Assembly (NCBI GenBank): GCA_023212645.1
Contig: JALBYC010000019.1
Span: 124,001-188,000 of the forward strand
From: Farysia itapuensis
Lineage: Eukaryota; Basidiomycota; Ustilaginomycetes; Ustilaginales; Ustilaginaceae
Length of the DNA stretch: 64,000 nucleotides
Direction of reading: 5' to 3'
Part shown: positions 58,662 to 64,000 of the stretch, piece by piece
Position numbering within the stretch: the stretch's first letter is position 1
Layout of the letters: each line of letters starts with the position of its first letter
Notes under the pieces: model-generated
Told to the model about the DNA's origin: nothing
Database searches by the model: none
Seen by the model: only the letters and a program-made list of their open reading frames with translations
Translations under genes and position numbers: made by a program

Positions 58662-61247
58662 ATGGATGTCGCCCCCTCTAGCTCTACTCCGTCGAGAGCA
58701 ATCATGCTCAGAGGTCCGTCTCTGACATCCAAGACCTACTTTGTTCCCCTGCCAGACACGCTCGAACAACTGATTGCAAAGGCTACTACGCTCTTTGCTC
58801 TCCCACCGGGCAAGGTTCCGCACATTACTCTTGGATCTGACGAGCGCGCTATTGTGCTGCAGGAGAGTTGGGACTTTATTCGCGACAGAGAGCTCCTGCA
58901 TTTTCGCTGGACCGGAGACACGGCCAAGCGCAACCTCTCCAACCGCGTCCGATGGGACGAAGTTGCAGCAGGAGAATCCACCAAAGCCGCATTGCAAGCA
59001 TCACCAACGCACCAGATTCTCTCCACCACCAAAGCCAACACGATTGCCAACCGCGACCCCAATACACAGTTTGGTGAAGGTCTCGCAGCGCGCAAGGCCC
59101 ACACACAGCGCGTTCTCGCCGAACAGAAGCGCAAGCATGAAGAACAGCACATGGCCGACATCCTCGGCACCAATCCCGATACCCTCGAGCCAGAGTCACT
59201 GAACAATGACGACCTCTCTCCTCTCCTCGAACAAGCATCCGCAGTCGAACAGCCCGGCAGCCCCGACATGCCTCAGCCCACCCCTATCCCCTCCCTGCCC
59301 ATAGAGTCCCCTCAGCGCAAGAAGCGTCCGGAACACGTCGATCTCGACACCCCACCCTCCAGCGGTAGTCGATCCACCACCACTCCCTTTGTTTCGACCG
59401 AACGCGTCGTCGTGCGACCGGAAGACGACCAGTCCAGCTCACCCATTCAGTCCCCCACGCGAGACGTATCGCGACAACGCGGCGCCGAAGACGTTTGCAC
59501 CCCTCTTGGTGCCGCGGTTGAGCTCAAAAAGGTCAACCAGCAGCTGGATCTACTCGAAGCTGACAACTCGGTAGCTCACGAAGACGCTGTGCCCGACCTT
59601 GTCGAGACTTCAATCGCGAATGAGACAACGTCAGCACCCGCCGCGCTGAAGAACAAGGATGTGGAAAGAGTCTACAGCTTGCTCACCGACCTAGTCTCGC
59701 AACTGCTCTCCCATCGAGCTAATTGGGCCTTTCAGCGCCCGCTCAGTTCCGAATTTGAGCAGTTTGCCGCCCGATCCTCGCGGCCTGTTGACCTGTTTAC
59801 GATGCGCGACAATCTGGCTGCGCGCAAGTACGGCAGTGCCCTAGTCTCTGGTCGCGTCGCGGCCAACGCGGTGCTGACCGAGTTTGAGGACGACCTTTCG
59901 CTCTTCTACACCAACGCACGCAAGTTTTACGGCATCCGCTCCACGCAAGCCGAGTGCGTCGAGCATCTGGACAAGTTCAGCAAGAGATTTCTGAGCGAGT
60001 GGAAACGCGGACCGCTCTTCCGGGCCAACGGCGTCGACGCTTCCACTCGTGGTGCATTCTCCAGCCCCTCGTCCCGTCTTCCCGGCACGGGTAATTTGTT
60101 TAAACAGTCCGACTTCTTGTTCGGTCCACAGACGGTCAAGAAACCCGCTTCGGTCAGCGGTACGTCGGTCAATGTGCAGCTGCAACGTCCCAAACCCGAC
60201 TTTCTGTACAAGCGCAACGCGTCTTATGACGGTGTGAGCAGTTTACCGGCCCCGGACATGGCAGGTGCTGGCACGAATTCTGGTAGCAAACGCGCGCCGC
60301 TCCAGCCGTTGACGAGCGAGGCATTTGAACGGGCACTTCGCGCTCCCTCGCTCACCCCTCAGCCGGACAGAGTCAAGCCTAGACACGAACTGGTGCCGAG
60401 CTTCATCACACGATCGGTCATCGAGCCTGTTCCCACCCAACAGCAACAGACGAAACCGCAACCCCGCGCGAACGACGCTGCGGTCTCGTCCGAGGAAGCG
60501 ACGCTTGCAGAGACACCAACACGCAAGCGCCAGCGTGAATGGGAAGCTCAGCGCGACGCTCGCTCAGCATCGCCACCTAATTCCCCCTCGCCGATCAAGC
60601 GCATGGTCGCAGCCGTCCTACCATCGTTCTCATCGCTCAAAGCTGCCGCCGCGGCGAAAGGCAAGAAGCAGGCGGCCAGAGCTGCTGCTGCTGCTGCCAC
60701 CACCACCACCGAGACAGCGACCCAGCCCACCCAAGAGGCACAGGATCAACAGAGCGTCTTGGATCTCATCACGTCTGCTGCGTCTCAACCTGCGCGCAAA
60801 CGGTCCAAGAAAGAAACCGCGCCCGTCGCGCCCGGCGGAGCGAAGAAGAAGAAGAAACTCGGAAGACCGGCAAAGAGCGGCAAAGGAGTGAAGAAGACAA
60901 AGAGCTCGACGCAAGTAGCTGCTGCTGCTGCTGCTGCTGGTCCCGCAAAGACGCCAACGCCGACGACGACAATGGCGGCGAAGAAGGGCAAGAAGGCTGC
61001 TGCAGCGACGCCGCCTACTCTGCCTGCTGCTGGCGGTGGCAAAAGTGGCAAGGCGGGTGCGATGAATGTTGTCGAGTCTCGCGAGCTCAAGACGGGCAAA
61101 GCAGCGGCACGAGCACTCCGTTCCACGGGCGGAGCAAGTGCCAAGACCAGCCCCGAGGTGCGCGCTAGCGCTAGCGTTGGCGTTGGTGGTGATGAGGGTC
61201 AGCAACGCAGGTCTTCGCGTCCTCGCAAACCCGTCCGCACCGAATAG
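58662..61247 (+). CDS. Bromodomain-like chromatin protein with N-terminal ubiquitin-like segment and basic tail
   Basis: Intronless, 861 residues, ATG at 58662. Residues ~14-85 (MLRGPSLTSKTYFVPLPDTL; ITLGSDERAIVLQESWDFIR; ELLHFRW) look like a ubiquitin/PB1-type fold. Residues ~325-440 resemble a bromodomain: LLTDLVSQLLSHRANWAFQRP (helix Z), RPVDLFTMRDNLAARKY (the PMDLxTI-type block), LTEFEDDLSLFYTNARKFYG (helix B/BC loop) and a final helix. The usual acetyl-lysine Asn position in the BC loop appears replaced by Tyr (KFYG rather than KYNP), so binding may be altered. The C-terminal 250 residues are Lys/Ala/Pro-rich, with an AT-hook-like LGRPAKSGKG and GCN-repeat-derived alanine runs. Probable chromatin factor; complex membership is unknown. 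Confidence 0.7.
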   Translation: MDVAPSSSTPSRAIMLRGPSLTSKTYFVPLPDTLEQLIAKATTLFALPPGKVPHITLGSDERAIVLQESWDFIRDRELLHFRWTGDTAKRNLSNRVRWDEVAAGESTKAALQASPTHQILSTTKANTIANRDPNTQFGEGLAARKAHTQRVLAEQKRKHEEQHMADILGTNPDTLEPESLNNDDLSPLLEQASAVEQPGSPDMPQPTPIPSLPIESPQRKKRPEHVDLDTPPSSGSRSTTTPFVSTERVVVRPEDDQSSSPIQSPTRDVSRQRGAEDVCTPLGAAVELKKVNQQLDLLEADNSVAHEDAVPDLVETSIANETTSAPAALKNKDVERVYSLLTDLVSQLLSHRANWAFQRPLSSEFEQFAARSSRPVDLFTMRDNLAARKYGSALVSGRVAANAVLTEFEDDLSLFYTNARKFYGIRSTQAECVEHLDKFSKRFLSEWKRGPLFRANGVDASTRGAFSSPSSRLPGTGNLFKQSDFLFGPQTVKKPASVSGTSVNVQLQRPKPDFLYKRNASYDGVSSLPAPDMAGAGTNSGSKRAPLQPLTSEAFERALRAPSLTPQPDRVKPRHELVPSFITRSVIEPVPTQQQQTKPQPRANDAAVSSEEATLAETPTRKRQREWEAQRDARSASPPNSPSPIKRMVAAVLPSFSSLKAAAAAKGKKQAARAAAAAATTTTETATQPTQEAQDQQSVLDLITSAASQPARKRSKKETAPVAPGGAKKKKKLGRPAKSGKGVKKTKSSTQVAAAAAAAGPAKTPTPTTTMAAKKGKKAAAATPPTLPAAGGGKSGKAGAMNVVESRELKTGKAAARALRSTGGASAKTSPEVRASASVGVGGDEGQQRRSSRPRKPVRTE

Positions 61248-61921
61248 TAGCTTCACTTTCCCCACCTTTCGTCCCCCCCCCTCCCCCTTCACATCATTTT
61301 CTCCAGCATACCTTCCCACTTTACCTATAAAAATGCATCACGACATTTTATTCATGTGGTCTTTTCTGATAGCGAGAGAGCTCCGTAACTCCACTTCTTT
61401 CTTTATTTCTTTTCCGCTGGTAGGATCTCTCGTCTTCCGTACAGATGTTGGTGATAGTGAGGCGGACGTCGACTGTCCGCGTCGCAGTTCATCGGTGGAT
61501 CAACACCAAGAGTGGGAACACTGCTGATCGTGCGACGGGGGGAAGCGTGGCAATTACGCCGGAAAGACCGCCGTGGTTCACCGCACTTGTCGACGACGAC
61601 CACCAAGCCGCGCCGCCACAACAGCCGGAATTGGAGCAGGAGATTCTACGTCGCCACGAAGAAGTTTACGCCGCTCAAGCGCAGATTTCCGCCACAAGCT
61701 GTGCGGGGAACAACGCCGCGCCCTCAGCGCCGGTCCCAGTCAGTGGGGGAAAAAGTCAGAGCGAAGCACGGAAAGTGTGGAAAGCCTCGGCCAAGGCGCA
61801 GTCATCACGCTAATGCTCACGGGGAGCGTTTTTACTCTCTCAGTCTTACTCAACACAGCTTGTTGGGGGGGAAGGAGAGTTGACGCGGAGCAGATTAGAA
61901 TAGGGGGTAAGGGGTGCATTC
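61248..61921. other. 674-bp convergent gap with overlapping open frames
   Basis: Lies between the bromodomain-like gene and the TAF10 fusion. It begins with a pyrimidine-rich stretch (61252-61310) and a TATAAAAATG at 61326-61335. Three plus-strand frames are open over about 61445-61950; only one is listed as a tentative gene. Confidence 0.5.
61445..61813 (+). CDS. Possible small protein, 122 residues (tentative)
   Basis: ATG at 61445 follows a TATA-like element (61326) by about 120 bp. The N-terminus (MLVIVRRTSTVRVAVHRW) is basic and hydrophobic like a mitochondrial presequence, followed by PERPPWFTALVDDD and a helical PELEQEILRRHEEVYAAQAQ, ending Lys/Ser-rich. Two other frames of the same stretch are also open and are Arg-rich, which is common in GC-rich DNA, so coding is uncertain. 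No family recognised. Confidence 0.3.
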   Translation: MLVIVRRTSTVRVAVHRWINTKSGNTADRATGGSVAITPERPPWFTALVDDDHQAAPPQQPELEQEILRRHEEVYAAQAQISATSCAGNNAAPSAPVPVSGGKSQSEARKVWKASAKAQSSR

Positions 61922-63039
61922 TTAGCGGTAGTATTCGGCTCGTCGAGCGTTGATGCCGTATTCACCGAGTGCGGCGGATAGGTCGTCCATGGTGAGGACT
62001 GTTCGTGATCTGTCTCGTGCACCACCTGCCGCTGCCGCAGCTGCTGCTGCCGCTGCTGCCGCCGCAGATGTCGATGTGGAACTACCTGCAGGTGCAGCTT
62101 GCCCTCTTGGTCGACCTCCCGGACCAGCATTGGTCCTGATCCGTGCGTATTGGAACGCATCAGCTGCAATGTCGGCGACAAACTTTTCCGCCGCTAGCGA
62201 CAACAACCGCTTCCTGCAAGGTACCAACGGCTTTCTTCAGTTAGTGCGACAACACACAAGAGAGGTTCGCAGTGCACGTGTACTTACAGTCGAACATCCT
62301 CGCATTCAAAGCCGACTTTTTCGAGGTAGAAATCGGTGACCTGGTCGGGTATCAAGGGGGTGTATCCGTCCAGCAGACGGAGGAATTCAGCGAGGGTGCG
62401 GTCCTTTCGGGACTCTTCTTCTTCTCGTCTTGACATGGGGTGTGAGGGCTGTGGTTCGTCGTTGGCTGTGTTGGTGGTTGCTTGAGTCGGGGTGGCTGCG
62501 CCGGAGCGGGCGCTGTCGAGTCCACGTCGTGACACGTACTTGGACAGATCCTCTTGCGTCGCAACACCCAATACAAACGCTCGGCCTGGATCAGTAATGA
62601 ATGCAAACGGATACGACTGGAGAAACACCTCGAGCTCAGCCAGGCCCGTATCGGGGGTGATGACAGTGTACGTCGTAGTACCACTGCCGCCCGAAGAAGA
62701 AGAAGAGGAGAACTTTGTCATGATGCTGCCGACAGTCTCGTCGCCCTTTCCCTGCTTTGTGCGCGATTCGAGTCCCTGAACCTGAACGTAGCCGAGCAAT
62801 TTACGGTTCTTATCGCTGACGAGGGGGAGCTGTGAGTAGTCGTGGTCGAGCGCGATGCGCAAAGCTGCTGATATCGAGGTGGATCGTGGGACCGAAATGG
62901 CCGGTGGAACTTGGAGATCCTCGACCGTCGCGCCTCTATATTTGGCGACCAACGAGGCAGAAGGTGCCGGAAGCTGGCCCAGAGGCACCGACTGCGGGCC
63001 CGAAATGGGCGCCGTGACAGACGGCAAAGAGTCCGACAT
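61922..63039 (-). CDS. TAF10 (TFIID/SAGA histone-fold subunit) fused to an N-terminal CBS-domain pair
   Basis: Two exons: 63039-62288 and 62213-61922, with a 74-bp intron (GTAAGT, CTAAC branch site, TTGCAG); 347 residues. The ATG at 63039 has an ACCATGT context; an in-frame ATG at 63135 has a poor one. Residues ~22-190 look like two CBS motifs: ATVEDLQVPPAISVPRSTSI, ALRIALDHDYSQLPLVSDKN, LGYVQV, then SIMTKF, VITPDTGLAELEVFLQSYPF, and FVLGVATQEDLSKYV. After a polar linker come TAF10 blocks: RTLAEFLRLLDGYTPLIPDQ, DFYLEKVGFECEDVRLKRLL, KFVADIAADAFQYARIR, and the closing RTVLTMDDLSAALGEYGINA. The splice junction falls in the TAF10 histone fold (VRL|KRLL). An Ala13 run (62029-62067) sits in the loop before the last helix. 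An internal ATG at 62436 could start a 146-residue TAF10 alone. TAF10 pairs with TAF3/TAF8 or Spt7. Confidence 0.85.
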
Positions 63040-63654
63040 GGTGGTGGTGGTGGTGGTGATCCTCTCCTCACCAACGGCTTTGACGGAGAGGCCTTGAAAG
63101 CGCGAAAGCGTGATCGCATTTTTCAGATCTAACATAAATCACGTGTCGCTCGAGCGCGCATCTTAAGACTGCCATCGAGGCTCGTTTCTTCTTCTTCTTC
63201 CGTAACTCATTGTATACGTTCTCGTTATTGTGGGAACAAGAGGCTTCAGAAACCAACACCGCTTGCTCCTCTATCTCGAAGAACCAGATCGACCCGATCC
63301 TTGTCCTCTGCATCCTCTGGATTTTGGGGGCGCAAGGATCGACGAGAGACGAATCACAACCCCCACTGCTTCCATTGCGCTTGCTAGTCAACGCTTTTCA
63401 CTTCAGCTTGGGTAGATGCTCGTCCTCATACATCGCTTCACACCCCCTGTACCGCTGGGTGCCACTCTATCATATCTCCTTCTTCGCAATTCAGTCGTGT
63501 CCTGTAGTGATCAAGAGCTTCTGAAAGTAAGGGTGGGATGTTAGAGTGCAGAATGGTAGTTTTGCCGGGCGAAAAAGTGAAGTGAGTCAAGGTGAGGAAA
63601 AGCTTCTTGAAAGCCGCTTTCACCACCATCAACCGCACCTTTGAACCTCTCAAG
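63040..63654. other. Divergent promoter region of the TAF10 fusion and FRS2
   Basis: Holds six TGG copies (63039-63056) adjoining the TAF10-fusion ATG, a TTC repeat at about 63185-63200, and the alternative upstream ATG at 63135 (minus). No tRNA or other gene was recognised; open frames here have no protein-like character. Confidence 0.5.
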
Positions 63655-64000
63655 ATGCCGTCGACGACACACAAGATCGTCGGTGAGCCCACGGCCGAGA
63701 ACGTACTCGCTGCTCTGGACGCCGCCGGGGAGATCAAAGATACCCGACTCATAGCACCCGACGTTGAGCAGTCTGCATCTGCCGCGGATCAGGATCCAGT
63801 CAAGAGGGCAGAAGCAAATGAAGCCGTCTTCAAGGAGCGCACCAGATGGCAGCTCGCTCTGTCCGACGTGCTCAAGTCTCTGCTGAGCAAAGACATGATT
63901 GTCATGGAGAAACTCGAAGAGACAACTTCCTCACCGTTGCCAGATGGATTCGTCCTGATGCAATCAGGGTCACCAGAGATTCAGCTGGTCAAGGCGCTAC
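63655..64000 (+). CDS. frs2: Cytosolic phenylalanyl-tRNA synthetase alpha subunit (5' part)
   Basis: Starts at the ATG at 63655 (CAAGATGCC) and runs off the window after 115 codons. The N-terminal winged-helix-type region of FRS2/FARSA is visible: AENVLAALDAAGEI, then VFKERTRWQLALSDVLKSLL, MIVMEKLEE, and the closing FVLMQSGSPEIQLVKAL, which matches the family's EGSxEhxLxKxL block. The alpha subunit forms the catalytic half of the alpha2-beta2 enzyme that charges tRNA-Phe. The catalytic core lies beyond the window, so the call rests on this N-terminal pattern only. Confidence 0.7.
   Translation, partial: MPSTTHKIVGEPTAENVLAALDAAGEIKDTRLIAPDVEQSASAADQDPVKRAEANEAVFKERTRWQLALSDVLKSLLSKDMIVMEKLEETTSSPLPDGFVLMQSGSPEIQLVKAL

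Overview
The window is nuclear DNA of a compact fungal genome. The most likely source is a basidiomycete of the smut lineage (Ustilaginomycotina). Reasons: about 27 protein genes in 64 kb, mostly long intronless reading frames; 18 spliceosomal introns that I could place, all 57-94 bp with GTRNGT donors, CTNAC-like branch sites and CAG/TAG/AAG acceptors; serine-rich low-complexity extensions on regulatory proteins; and a fungal gene set (Rim15 kinase, Zn2Cys6 factor, Kre9/Knh1-like wall protein, FHIP, Pex23/24-type peroxin). The species cannot be fixed from sequence reading alone. No rRNA, tRNA, transposon, CRISPR or viral element was recognised.

Layout. 1-17.7 kb: a 5'-truncated giant Rim15 PAS/kinase/receiver protein, a GT32 sphingolipid-type mannosyltransferase, BUD23 (minus), and an AFG1 ATPase fused to a J-domain. 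17.8-25.7 kb (all minus): EMC10, a prenylation-motif protein with two WDEQ repeats, a seven-exon GPI-anchored wall protein, and a XlnR-like Zn2Cys6 factor. 25.9-35.2 kb: an SDR enzyme whose stop codon overlaps that of a convergent unknown gene, GPI15/PIG-H, a kinesin-8, DOM34/pelota, and complex I subunit NDUFA2. 35.4-45.7 kb: FHIP, ATP12, a dysferlin-domain peroxin, GPI17/PIG-S, and a nuclear low-complexity protein with motifs reminiscent of RAD51AP1. 46-64 kb: PRP8, GET4, MED20, a spermidine/spermine-acetyltransferase-like GNAT, a PRELI/Ups lipid-transfer protein, a bromodomain-like protein, a CBS-domain/TAF10 fusion, and the 5' end of cytosolic PheRS alpha (FRS2).

Most of this is housekeeping: splicing, ribosome biogenesis and rescue, GPI anchoring (PIG-H, PIG-S and a GPI-anchored client), ER membrane insertion (EMC10, GET4), mitochondrial assembly (AFG1-J, ATP12, NDUFA2, PRELI) and RNA polymerase II transcription (MED20, TAF10). 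Gene order is largely alternating, with short shared promoters and short convergent tails; I see no operon-like or biosynthetic cluster. The most unusual items are two apparent gene fusions: AFG1 ATPase with a J-domain protein through an internal presequence-like segment, and a CBS-domain pair with the TFIID/SAGA subunit TAF10. Several start codons proposed here are downstream of the longest open frame, because those frames begin at TTG or GTG.
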